A stretch of DNA of 8,826 nt, from positions 1 to 8,826 of the forward strand of contig DHQK01000035.1 of the NCBI GenBank assembly GCA_002411085.1, given 5' to 3'. The notes beneath the pieces were generated by a model, which searched no databases, was not told the DNA's origin, and was given only the letters and a program-made list of their open reading frames with translations. Source of the stretch: Marinilabilia sp. UBA5340. Lineage in GTDB: Bacteria > Bacteroidota > Bacteroidia > Bacteroidales > Marinilabiliaceae. Every line of letters starts with the position of its first letter. The first letter of the stretch is position 1. A program made the translations under genes and the position numbers. Of the stretch, positions 1-7,059 are shown one piece after another.

Positions 1-308
1 TTTTTTTTGTTGCCAATGCAACCATTTTCTTTTTTTTGCGTCTAAAAAGTAGTTTTTGATTTTTTATCGGCAGGAAAGATGTTACTCCTGACCATAAAAT
101 GTTCAGATAGAGCGTGGAAAACTATGTGTTTTTCTTTCTTATTTGTTCCAAAGGCTATTTTTGAGTATATAGAATATAACCCTGTAAAACCATTGAATGA
201 TGTCCTTAAAAAAGTTTTCTTTTGATTTACCTGAACGTATCCTTTTGGCTCAGGTGATTTTTGTGTTTACCCTGCTGCTTCTTATTGTTTTCTGATAGCA
301 TATTCCGT
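1..308. other. AT-rich non-coding stretch downstream of the regulator gene
   Basis: I see no convincing gene here on either strand. The sequence is rich in T-runs and lies 3' of the minus-strand AraC-type gene. No clear terminator for that gene is visible: the two small inverted repeats present (GTTGC/GCAAC at 9-22 and CAGGA/TCCTG at 71-90) have only 5-bp stems and no T-tract in the right place on the minus strand. The 3' end of the regulator transcript therefore stays undefined. The next gene to the left is outside the window. Confidence 0.6.
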
Positions 309-1187
309 TTAGAATACATTTCTTACCCCGTTGAAGTTTGTCCGAAACTCCGAGGGGGTGCAAGTCTGTTTCTTTTTAAATGTGCGATTAAAGTTGGAAA
401 TATTGTTAAATCCGCATTCATAGCATATTTCCGAAATACTTTTATTGGTTTCGATAAGCATTCTGGTGGCATATCCGAGACGAATTTCATTGACAAAGTC
501 CACAAATGATTTTCCGGTTCTTTGCTTGATGAGGCGACTAAAGGATACAATAGACATATTCAGAAGATTGGCGGTATCCTCCAGCATTATCTTTTTGTTG
601 TAATTGTCCCTTACATAATTGTATATCTTCTCTATTCTGTCGCTATTGAAAAAATCATTGTTCTTTTGAAAGGAGATGTTGGTCAACAGGCGCTGCTCTC
701 TTGAAATGGCAAGATCGTATAATAATGACTGGAATTCCATGTACGAATCAAACCCCCTTTTTTTGCTGATGTTCTTCAATCTTTCGGAGGCCATTTCAGT
801 GGCTTGCTGCGAGAAAAGAATGCCTCTGTTGGCGTTGTGAAACATTTCCCTGATGGGTTTAAGAATGTTTTTATGGAGTAACTGATGGTCAAAAAGGTCT
901 CGCGGGAACTGAATTGTTATTTCATGGAGTAATTCACGACCCTCATTTTTATAGTTTTCCCATCCGTGATAGAGATTGGGGCCTGTCATTACCAACTCCA
1001 GGTTGTCAATTTCTGCGATATGATCCCCTACAATTCTTCTTGCCCCTTTGGCATTTGCTATAAAATTGATTTCATACTCGGGGTGAAAGTGAACCGGGAA
1101 ATTGAATAAATTCCTTTCCCTGTCAAAAACCAGAAAACAGTCGTCTTCCTGCAGTGGAGTAATCTCTCTGTGAATTTGATTCCTCAT
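309..1187 (-). CDS. AraC-family transcriptional regulator with N-terminal cupin sensor domain
   Basis: 292 residues, the usual length for a one-component AraC/XylS-type regulator acting in the cytoplasm. The N-terminal half looks like a cupin ligand-binding fold: HFHPEYEI at about residues 33-40 is the first cupin motif, and GPNLYHGW at 69-76 resembles the second. The C-terminal third is a double helix-turn-helix DNA-binding domain, with HTH1 at about 201-221 and HTH2 at about 251-272, ending in the family signature region 255-282 (CYECGF, then the F-N-R-T-F-K-K core, then TPSEFR). There is no signal peptide or membrane segment, so this is not a hybrid two-component regulator or SusR-like protein. 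It is transcribed divergently from the susC/susD pair, and that position suggests it controls the pair, probably in response to a sugar; ligand and targets are inferred. A good Bacteroidetes-type promoter lies just upstream. The ATG at 1187 is the natural start: it precedes the cupin motif by about 32 residues and follows that promoter closely. Confidence 0.93.
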   Translation of the reverse strand: MRNQIHREITPLQEDDCFLVFDRERNLFNFPVHFHPEYEINFIANAKGARRIVGDHIAEIDNLELVMTGPNLYHGWENYKNEGRELLHEITIQFPRDLFDHQLLHKNILKPIREMFHNANRGILFSQQATEMASERLKNISKKRGFDSYMEFQSLLYDLAISREQRLLTNISFQKNNDFFNSDRIEKIYNYVRDNYNKKIMLEDTANLLNMSIVSFSRLIKQRTGKSFVDFVNEIRLGYATRMLIETNKSISEICYECGFNNISNFNRTFKKKQTCTPSEFRTNFNGVRNVF

Positions 1188-1213
1188 AGCTCAAAAGTTG
1201 CATTTATATGCAG

Positions 1214-1244
1214 CAAAAATAGTAAATGTGATAATATAGTACAA
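1214..1244 (-). promoter_or_regulatory. Promoter of the AraC-type regulator gene
   Basis: Read on the minus strand, TTG (1244-1242) is followed after 20 bp by TATTTTTG (1221-1214). This matches the Bacteroidetes primary-sigma consensus (-33 TTG, 19-21 bp, -7 TAnnTTTG). The expected transcription start is near 1207, giving a short leader of about 20 nt before the ATG at 1187. The assignment rests on motif match and position only. Confidence 0.65.
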
Positions 1245-1263
1245 GGATAGTGTGTGAAAATAT
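1227..1263. repeat. Imperfect 11-bp direct repeat, possible operator
   Basis: TGTGATAATAT at 1227-1237 and TGTGAAAATAT at 1253-1263 match at 10 of 11 positions and start 26 bp apart. The first copy lies inside the spacer of the regulator's promoter and the second just upstream of its -33 element. A protein bound here would cover that promoter, and AraC-family proteins often bind direct repeats, so autoregulation is possible. The DNA is AT-rich, so chance similarity is a real alternative. Confidence 0.35.
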
Positions 1264-1285
1264 TAAGTCAAAAAAAAGGTTTTTC

Positions 1286-1318
1286 GTTGAGAGACAGTTT
1301 TTTCATAGCTTATATTTG
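1286..1318 (+). promoter_or_regulatory. Candidate distal promoter for susC-1
   Basis: GTTG at 1286-1289, a 21-bp spacer, then TATATTTG at 1311-1318: a full match to the Bacteroidetes promoter pattern. It would start transcription near 1325 and give a leader of about 395 nt before susC-1. It has exactly the same element sequences and spacing as the proximal candidate 220 bp downstream. Its -33 box is 41 bp from the -33 box of the divergent regulator promoter, so the two would be back to back. Confidence 0.45.
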
Positions 1319-1461
1319 ATGGAATTCCCATTTAAACTGAAGGAATATGTTTTTTCCATTGCAAATATAATACAGTAAAGTGGTGATTATTATATGAAAT
1401 GATCTTCGAGAACCTTTTGGTTTAGGCTGTAGAGATTTGTGGATCAACGTTATGGTGTGTG

Positions 1462-1485
1462 CTTTGTGTTTTTAACACGGCAAAG
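1462..1485. promoter_or_regulatory. Dyad upstream of the proximal susC-1 promoter, possible regulator site
   Basis: A perfect inverted repeat GTGTT-TTT-AACAC occupies 1466-1478. It is flanked by CTTT (1462-1465) and AAAG (1482-1485), which extend the symmetry apart from a 3-nt GGC interruption. The centre lies about 70 bp upstream of the predicted transcription start of the proximal promoter, a position typical of activator sites. No binding protein can be assigned from the sequence. Confidence 0.35.
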
Positions 1486-1505
1486 ATTAAAAAAGCTTAA
1501 AAATA

Positions 1506-1538
1506 GTTGCAAAATTCGGAAACTATATGCTATATTTG
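1506..1538 (+). promoter_or_regulatory. Proximal promoter of the susC-1/susD operon
   Basis: GTTG (1506-1509), a 21-bp spacer and TATATTTG (1531-1538) match the Bacteroidetes -33/-7 pattern. Two A-tracts (1489-1494 and 1499-1503), about one helical turn apart, lie directly upstream of the -33 element. The start of transcription would be near 1544, giving a leader of about 175 nt. The second susC gene has its -7 box at almost the same distance from its start codon (178 versus 181 nt), which supports this promoter as the main one. Confidence 0.65.
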
Positions 1539-1697
1539 TCGAACCGGATAGAACAGAACAGTTGACGGGTTTTTGATGTTTGTTTATTTGTTGTAAGTCT
1601 GGTTTTTAAAGTGAAATAGCGTGTTTAAATTTTTTGCGAAAATGTTTATTATTGACAATTGATTAAGTGAATAATGTGAAAAAAAGTAAATTGTATT

Positions 1698-1715
1698 TTT
1701 TAATTTTAACTCTAT
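1698..1715 (+). promoter_or_regulatory. Conserved pre-start leader block of susC-1
   Basis: The 18-nt sequence TTTTAATTTTAACTCTAT ends four bases before the ATG at 1720. The same 18 bases occur at the same distance from the start of the second susC gene (7042-7059). No Shine-Dalgarno sequence is present, as usual in Bacteroidetes, so this block may set the translation start. It also decides the start codon: the in-frame ATG at 1714 overlaps the block's last two bases and is ATT in the paralogue, whereas the ATG at 1720 is kept in both. Confidence 0.55.
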
Positions 1716-1719
1716 GGCT

Positions 1720-4700
1720 ATGAAAAAAAGAGTTTTGTTTTTAATTTTTGGTTTATGTCTTAGCATTGCCTCTTTTGCCCAGGTGCAGGTGAGTGGTAAT
1801 GTTACAGATTTTCAGGGCGAACCTATTCCAGGTGTGACAGTGCTGGAAAAAGGAACGCAAAATGGGGTAATTACCGATATTGATGGTAATTACAATTTAT
1901 CGGTTCCAGGAGCGGAATCGGTTTTGGTTTTTTCTTTTGTGGGTATGGAAACCCAGGAAGTTACGGTTGGTAATCAATCAACTATTGATGTAGTATTAAG
2001 TGAAACGTTCACCGATCTCGATGAAGTAGTCGTGGTTGGTTATGGTGTTCAGAAGAAGAAGCTGACCACTGGTGCGAATTTGAACGTTACAGGTGATGAT
2101 TTGCAAAAGCAAAACACGGGTGCTGCTCTTGAAGCCATTCAAAGTCAGTCTCCTGGATTGAACATTACCCAAAGTTCAGGTATGCCTGGTGAAGGTTTTA
2201 AAGTGAACATCCGTGGATTAGGAACTATTGGTAATTCGCAACCTCTTTATGTTATTGATGGAGTTGCCGGAGGCGATATTAACAATCTGAACCCTGCAGA
2301 TATTGAGTCTATTGACGTATTGAAAGATGCTGCTTCTGCAGCCATTTATGGATCCCGTGCTGCCAATGGCGTTATCCTTGTTACTACCAAGCAAGGAAGG
2401 AAAGGGAAGATGCAAGTTTCTTATGATGGTTACTATGGTGTTCAGGAGATAGAAAATATGCCTGATCTTTTGAATGCTCAACAATTCATGGAAATTTACA
2501 ACGAGGAGAAGACCACAGCAGGCCAACCAACAAGGGACTTTGCTGCAGATATTCCTGAATTGTATCAAAGAATTCAGAGCGGCGAATGGAATGGTACAGA
2601 TTGGTTTAAAGAAGCCTACAATGACAATGCCCCCACTCAAAACCATGCATTTAATATTAGCGGAGGATCAGATCAATCTGTATTCTCATTAGGTTTTTCT
2701 TATACATCCCAGGAAGGGGTTGTTGGTAAACCTGTGGAGCCTAATTACAAAAGATATACTGCGCGCTTAAACAGTGATCATATTATTTATGAAAACAATG
2801 GTTTAGACATAATTAAATTAGGACAAACATTTAATTACAGTTTTCGTGAAAACTCTGGTGTTGCTATTGGCGGAATGTATTACAATGATGTACGCAACTT
2901 GTTAACAGGTAATCCACTGGTTCCTGTGTATGATGATGAGGGTGGATATTACGATTTGGAAGATGTTGAAGCTTCCGGAATCGCTGGTATTTCAACTAGG
3001 CTTTACAATCCTATTGGAGTGATGGCTCTGAATAGGGGAATGAACGAAACGTTGAATTACAACATTAACAGTAATGCATACCTGGAAATTCAGCCCATAG
3101 AAAACCTTGTATTCAGAACTAATTTTGGTTACAGGATGAATGCGAATAGTTATCGTTCTTACCAACCGGAATATTATATGGCCGGGGATGCTTTTTCAAC
3201 TCCCGGACGTATCACACAAAATGCTGGTAATAGTTATGGATGGACTTTTGAAAATACATTAAATTACTCGTTTGACAAGGGCGGTAGTTCCTTTGATGTA
3301 CTTGTTGGTCAATCTGTTGAGAAGTGGGGTTTTGGTTCAAATATGACTGCCACCAATGCAAACCCAACATTCATTGGTTTCAAGCATGCCTATCTTGACA
3401 ACACAGATGGATTAACTACTGGAGTTACAAATACCGGTGGTGCTCCAAATGACAGAGGTCAGTTGGCATCTTTCTTTGGAAGGATTAATTACGACTATAA
3501 TGAAACTTATTTGCTGACCTTTGTGATGAGAGCTGATGGATCATCAAATTTTGCTGAAGGCAATCGTTGGGGATATTTCCCATCAGTATCCGGTGGATGG
3601 GTGTTGACGGAAGAAGGCTTTATGGAGAATAATGGCGCTGTTGATTTTCTTAAACTTAGAGCTAGTTGGGGACAAAACGGAAATGCCGCCATTGATCCAT
3701 TCCAGTATCTTGCGTTAATCGGATTTGATGCTCAAAACAATTATCGTTTTGGAAATGATAGAAATCAGATTCAACTTGGTGGCTATCCTGCGATATTGCC
3801 TAATTCAGATGTATCATGGGAAACATCTGAGCAGTTAGACCTTGGTTTTGATGTTTATTTCCTGAGATCACGTCTTCAATTGGCGTTTGATTATTATAAT
3901 AAAGAAACCAAAGACTGGCTGGTTCGCAGACCTCAACCCGCAATCTATGGTGCAGAAGCTCCTTTCTATAATGGAGGAGATATTGTGAACAAAGGTTTCG
4001 AACTTGCTGTCCGTTGGAATGATAGTTTAGGTGACTTTAGTTATGGAGCACACTTTAACCTTACAAAGAATGACAATGAGGTTACCAGATTGGGTAATGC
4101 AAGTGGTTTTATTCAAAGTGCCGGAAGCATTATATCTCAGGGAACCGATCCTGTTTGGCGTGTTGAAACAGGTTTCCCCGTTGGTTATTTCTATGGATAT
4201 AAAACAGCCGGAATTTTCCAGAATCAGCAGCAAATTGACAGCTATGCCAATAATGGATACTTACAGGCAGATCCTCAGCCGGGAGATGTTATTTTTGTGG
4301 ATACCAATGGTGATGGGGAAGTAACACCTGATGATAAGACAATGATAGGGAATCCTCATCCGGATATCAGAATTGGGTTCGGTCTTAATTTTGCCTACAA
4401 AGGTTTTGATTTTGCATTATCTGGTAAAGGAGCATTTGGACAGGAAATTATGCAATCATACCGTTCATTTGGCGATAATGATTTCCATAATTATACTACA
4501 GAAATATTGAATCGTTGGACAGGAGAAGGGACTTCTAATTCATTCCCACGCCTAACTGCGGGTAATACAACCAACCGGATCAACGTGTCTGATATTTATG
4601 TCCATGATGGTGATTTTATTAAAATTCAGAATTTAACGATTGGTTACGACTTTAAAGAGTTGTTCCCCGAAATGCCTTTAGGACAAGCACGATTGTATGT

Positions 4701-4851
4701 GGCAGGACGTAATCTTGTTACATTTACCGATTACACAGGAATGGATCCGGAAGTTGGTTATGGAGATGATCAACCTTTTGTTTCAGGAATTGATCTTGGA
4801 TTCTATCCTGCTCCCCGTACTTATTTGGTAGGACTTAATCTGAAATTTTAA
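1720..4851 (+). CDS. SusC/RagA-family TonB-linked outer-membrane transporter (susC-1)
   Basis: 1043 residues from the ATG at 1720 (an in-frame ATG at 1714 would add Met-Ala), normal for a complete SusC-like protein. In order: signal peptide 1-20 with cleavage expected after SFA; a carboxypeptidase-D regulatory-like beta-sandwich domain, about 22-95; the conserved DEVVVVGYG segment at 101-109; the plug domain, about 112-230, with LYVIDG at 176-181 and the SusC signature around 196-224 (ESIDVLKDA, AAIYGSRAANG); then a 22-strand-type beta-barrel ending in Phe, as expected for an outer-membrane barrel. A DTNGDGEVTPDD loop at 861-872 resembles the calcium-binding loop seen in many SusC proteins. 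There is no STN domain, so signalling to an anti-sigma factor is unlikely. It should import a glycan or other oligomer using TonB/ExbBD energy, with the SusD-like protein encoded 21 bp downstream as its lid. The substrate cannot be read from the sequence. Confidence 0.96.
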   Translation: MKKRVLFLIFGLCLSIASFAQVQVSGNVTDFQGEPIPGVTVLEKGTQNGVITDIDGNYNLSVPGAESVLVFSFVGMETQEVTVGNQSTIDVVLSETFTDLDEVVVVGYGVQKKKLTTGANLNVTGDDLQKQNTGAALEAIQSQSPGLNITQSSGMPGEGFKVNIRGLGTIGNSQPLYVIDGVAGGDINNLNPADIESIDVLKDAASAAIYGSRAANGVILVTTKQGRKGKMQVSYDGYYGVQEIENMPDLLNAQQFMEIYNEEKTTAGQPTRDFAADIPELYQRIQSGEWNGTDWFKEAYNDNAPTQNHAFNISGGSDQSVFSLGFSYTSQEGVVGKPVEPNYKRYTARLNSDHIIYENNGLDIIKLGQTFNYSFRENSGVAIGGMYYNDVRNLLTGNPLVPVYDDEGGYYDLEDVEASGIAGISTRLYNPIGVMALNRGMNETLNYNINSNAYLEIQPIENLVFRTNFGYRMNANSYRSYQPEYYMAGDAFSTPGRITQNAGNSYGWTFENTLNYSFDKGGSSFDVLVGQSVEKWGFGSNMTATNANPTFIGFKHAYLDNTDGLTTGVTNTGGAPNDRGQLASFFGRINYDYNETYLLTFVMRADGSSNFAEGNRWGYFPSVSGGWVLTEEGFMENNGAVDFLKLRASWGQNGNAAIDPFQYLALIGFDAQNNYRFGNDRNQIQLGGYPAILPNSDVSWETSEQLDLGFDVYFLRSRLQLAFDYYNKETKDWLVRRPQPAIYGAEAPFYNGGDIVNKGFELAVRWNDSLGDFSYGAHFNLTKNDNEVTRLGNASGFIQSAGSIISQGTDPVWRVETGFPVGYFYGYKTAGIFQNQQQIDSYANNGYLQADPQPGDVIFVDTNGDGEVTPDDKTMIGNPHPDIRIGFGLNFAYKGFDFALSGKGAFGQEIMQSYRSFGDNDFHNYTTEILNRWTGEGTSNSFPRLTAGNTTNRINVSDIYVHDGDFIKIQNLTIGYDFKELFPEMPLGQARLYVAGRNLVTFTDYTGMDPEVGYGDDQPFVSGIDLGFYPAPRTYLVGLNLKF

Positions 4852-4872
4852 AACCTCAAATTTGAAAGCATT

Positions 4873-6681
4873 ATGAAAAAAATATTATATATATTAATTG
4901 GAGCTGTACTGCTTATGGGATGTGAGGATTTCCTTGAAGTAGAGCCGCTTACTCAGAAAACATCAGCGAACTTCCCTCAAACAGCAGAGGATGCCAAGCA
5001 GATGATGGCTGGTATTTATACTACCATGAATAATGTTCAGCAATTTGCTGATAGAAGTTTCTTTATGGTTTGTGAAATTGCCAGTGATGACAAACTTGGT
5101 GGGGGTGGTATGAATGATATTGCTGCTCAATCTTATGAAACATTCCAGTTTTCTGACAACGAGATGTTGAGTAATTTCTGGAACGTAACTTACATGGGGA
5201 TTCACAGGGCAAATTTTGCTATTGAAAACATGGAGTTACTTGGCGATGATGTAGTTAGCCCGGAATTAAAGAATCAGTATAAAGGGGAAGCTTTGTTTTT
5301 GAGAGCCTATTTTTATTCCAGGTTGCATACCTTATTTGACGAAGTACCATTAAAATTAACAACAGAGCCCGTTAATCTGGGAGGAGCCACTGCTGATGAG
5401 ATCTATGGGCAAATTGCTGCAGATTTAAAAAGCGCTATTGAATTGCTTCCGAACGTTCCTTATTCCGATTATGAGATGGGAAGAGTTACTAAGTGGGCCG
5501 CAGAAGCTCTGATGGGAAGAATCTTCCTTTTCTATACCGGCTTCTATAATAAAGATGCTATTACATTGCCTGATGGAGGTAGTGTGACAAAGGCAAATGT
5601 AATATCCTGGCTTGAAGATGCAGATGTTAACAGTGGTCATACATTGGTCGGTGATTTTCATGAGTTGTGGCCTTATACTAACTCATTGACTATTGATACT
5701 TATGATTATATTCAGGATTATATGGCTGAAACAGGAAAAGATTTGACCTATGCCAGTGACAATGGTGCCAGAAATCCCGAAACTGTTTTTGCGCTTCAGT
5801 TCAACAATTTTGTTGGATGGGACACAAGACGCGGATATTCTAATACTTATGAGTTGTTTTTTGCTTTGCGTGGGTTACAGAATCTCGAGAATACTTACCC
5901 CTTTGCCGGTGGTTGGGGACAGGGAAACTCTGTTCCGGAATCATTGGTTGAGCAATGGCAGGCTGATGAGCCTAATGATCCAAGACTTTGGGCTTCCATT
6001 ATTGACATTGAAAGTGAGCTAATGAATAGATTTCGGAAAGACGCAAATGGTGAATTGGTATTAGATGAAAACGGTGATCCTATTCCTGCTAATTATACCA
6101 GAGGTCAGTGGGACTTTGTAATGGAGAGTAATTACTGGGGTAAAAAGTATAACGGAGTAACCGCCAGAAATGATGAAGGAAAACTTGTTAATGACTATGG
6201 TGTTATCATGTATGGAATGAACGATAACAATCAGCTTAGTCATACCGATGATTTGATTTTTATTCGTTATGCTGATATTCTGTTAATGTTAGCAGAATTG
6301 AAGGAAGATGTTTCCTATATTAACAGAGTAAGAGATCGTGCTGATTTGCCAGCTCTTGGTGCATATTCTCTCGAGGCTCTTCAGAAAGAACGTCGTTATG
6401 AATTTGCCTGTGAAGGATTAAGGTGGAATGATATGCGCCGCTGGGGGGCTGACTATACCAAACAGAAACTTGAAGAGCAGGTTGGTGTTTCTATTTTCAA
6501 CTTTGGACAGCCAGCTACACATAAAGCACTTCACCCTGATGGATATAGTGCCCGTTATGATGCTACAAAAGGATTCTTCCCAATTCCTCAGAGCCAGATT
6601 GACATTTCAGAAGGTTTATTGAACCAGACTGAAGGATATAGTCAGGATGGATTGGGTCTTTATCCAGGATGGACGAACTAG
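4873..6681 (+). CDS. SusD/RagB-family surface lipoprotein, nutrient-binding partner of susC-1
   Basis: 602 residues, within the usual SusD range. A lipoprotein signal peptide ends in the lipobox LLMGC, with Cys17 as the lipidated residue. The acidic residues right after it (CED, then FLEVEP) fit both the usual SusD N-terminus and the acidic surface-export signal of Bacteroidetes lipoproteins. Family hallmarks in order: GEALFLRAYFY at 138-148 and GRVTKWAAEALMGR at 203-216 in the TPR-like helical scaffold (SusD-like N-terminal domain); IRYADILLMLAE at 464-475; RRYEFACEGLRWNDMRRWG at 507-525; and FPIPQSQID at 569-577 near the C-terminus. It binds ligand at the cell surface and closes over the SusC barrel. 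The 21-bp gap after susC-1 and the terminator after its stop codon show a two-gene operon. The ligand is unknown: aromatic residues are plentiful in the variable middle, but contacts cannot be assigned. Confidence 0.96.
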   Translation: MKKILYILIGAVLLMGCEDFLEVEPLTQKTSANFPQTAEDAKQMMAGIYTTMNNVQQFADRSFFMVCEIASDDKLGGGGMNDIAAQSYETFQFSDNEMLSNFWNVTYMGIHRANFAIENMELLGDDVVSPELKNQYKGEALFLRAYFYSRLHTLFDEVPLKLTTEPVNLGGATADEIYGQIAADLKSAIELLPNVPYSDYEMGRVTKWAAEALMGRIFLFYTGFYNKDAITLPDGGSVTKANVISWLEDADVNSGHTLVGDFHELWPYTNSLTIDTYDYIQDYMAETGKDLTYASDNGARNPETVFALQFNNFVGWDTRRGYSNTYELFFALRGLQNLENTYPFAGGWGQGNSVPESLVEQWQADEPNDPRLWASIIDIESELMNRFRKDANGELVLDENGDPIPANYTRGQWDFVMESNYWGKKYNGVTARNDEGKLVNDYGVIMYGMNDNNQLSHTDDLIFIRYADILLMLAELKEDVSYINRVRDRADLPALGAYSLEALQKERRYEFACEGLRWNDMRRWGADYTKQKLEEQVGVSIFNFGQPATHKALHPDGYSARYDATKGFFPIPQSQIDISEGLLNQTEGYSQDGLGLYPGWTN

Positions 6682-6704
6682 TTTTTTGGATATAATTTTT
6701 TTTC

Positions 6705-6733
6705 AGGCCACCTCGTTTCGGGGTGGCCTTTTT
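6705..6733 (+). terminator. Rho-independent terminator after susD
   Basis: An 11-bp stem (6705-6715 paired with 6719-6729, one T-G wobble) with a TTT loop is followed directly by a T-run (6729-6733), then CG and four more Ts. It begins 23 bp after the susD stop codon. This is the strongest structural element in the window. It closes the susC-1/susD transcript, so susC-2 needs its own promoter. Confidence 0.93.
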
Positions 6734-6766
6734 CGTTTTAAGACAATTTCCTAAATAAATAAGTTG

Positions 6767-6787
6767 ACTCATCTTTAATGATTGAGT
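6767..6787. repeat. Imperfect dyad, possible operator upstream of susC-2
   Basis: ACTCATC (6767-6773) and GATTGAGT (6780-6787) pair over seven bases with one bulged T and a six-base TTTAAT loop. The dyad is about 100 bp upstream of the predicted susC-2 transcription start. It has no T-tract, so it is not a terminator. It is short and could be chance. Confidence 0.25.
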
Positions 6788-6812
6788 AAAGCTGAAACTA
6801 AAAGCAAAACGC

Positions 6813-6839
6813 AAAAAAATGTAAAAAAACAGCAAAAAA
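6813..6839 (+). promoter_or_regulatory. Three phased A-tracts upstream of the susC-2 promoter
   Basis: Runs of 7, 7 and 6 A (6813-6819, 6823-6829, 6834-6839) have centres 10 and 10.5 bp apart, matching the DNA helical repeat. Such phasing is known to cause intrinsic curvature, and A-rich DNA upstream of a core promoter can act as an UP-like element. The tracts lie about 55-80 bp upstream of the predicted transcription start. The role is inferred; the phasing is plain in the sequence. Confidence 0.5.
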
Positions 6840-6853
6840 GTGAGTGAATTGTA

Positions 6854-6885
6854 TTAGGAGAAGGTTTTCTTGAAATATACCTTTG
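6854..6885 (+). promoter_or_regulatory. Candidate promoter of susC-2
   Basis: TACCTTTG at 6878-6885 is a full match to the -7 pattern TAnnTTTG. The best -33 at correct spacing is the weak TTAG at 6854-6857 (20-bp spacer); a better TTG at 6849-6851 is 26 bp away, which is too far. A poor -33 box suggests dependence on an activator or on the upstream A-tracts. The -7 box is 178 nt before the ATG, nearly the same as in susC-1. Confidence 0.5.
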
Positions 6886-7041
6886 TGCCCATAATGTTTA
6901 ACATACACATCTACTTACGTCATGTTAATAAGGTGTTGTAGGTGTTTTTTGTGCTATAAAGTGTATGAAATACAATTAAATGTGCTGGTTTATTTATATA
7001 AAAACGACTGTTAAAAAAGTAAAACATACGCGTTTTTTTAG

Positions 7042-7059
7042 TTTTAATTTTAACTCTAT
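7042..7059 (+). promoter_or_regulatory. Conserved pre-start leader block of susC-2
   Basis: These 18 bases are identical to positions 1698-1715 and likewise end four bases before the start codon. There is no Shine-Dalgarno sequence. Conservation of a non-coding block at fixed distance from both starts suggests a role in translation initiation or post-transcriptional control, or else common descent by recent duplication. Confidence 0.55.

Larger units (their letters stand above)
1188..1719. other. Divergent control region between the AraC-type gene and susC-1
   Basis: This 532-bp gap has no believable gene; a 60-codon minus-strand ORF at 1584-1766 runs into the susC-1 start and has low-complexity, AT-driven composition. 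What the gap holds is regulatory: a minus-strand promoter for the regulator, two plus-strand promoters of the same design for susC-1, a direct repeat overlapping the regulator promoter, a dyad upstream of the proximal susC promoter, and a leader of about 175 nt. Each is listed separately. Confidence 0.7.

Noticed and set aside
9..22. Inverted repeat GTTGC-CAAT-GCAAC near the left edge, as a terminator
   Set aside because: The stem is only 5 bp, and the T-rich stretch that follows on the plus strand is offset and broken; on the minus strand the stem is followed by A's. There is not enough to call a terminator.
261..704. Plus-strand ORFs of 82 and 60 codons (261-509 and 522-704)
   Set aside because: They overlap the DNA-binding half of the AraC-type gene on the other strand, have unlikely composition and no start signals.
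1362..1369. Minus-strand TATATTTG as a further promoter for the AraC-type gene
   Set aside because: The -7 match is full but there is no TTG at 19-21 bp, and the leader would be about 170 nt, whereas a complete promoter lies much closer to the gene.
2218..2646. 142-codon minus-strand ORF inside susC-1
   Set aside because: It lies wholly antisense to the conserved plug region of a well-supported gene, has no recognisable domain and no promoter; it is a shadow of the coding strand.
6856..6860. AGGAG as a Shine-Dalgarno sequence
   Set aside because: No start codon lies within the right distance, it falls in the promoter region, and other genes in the window lack such sites.
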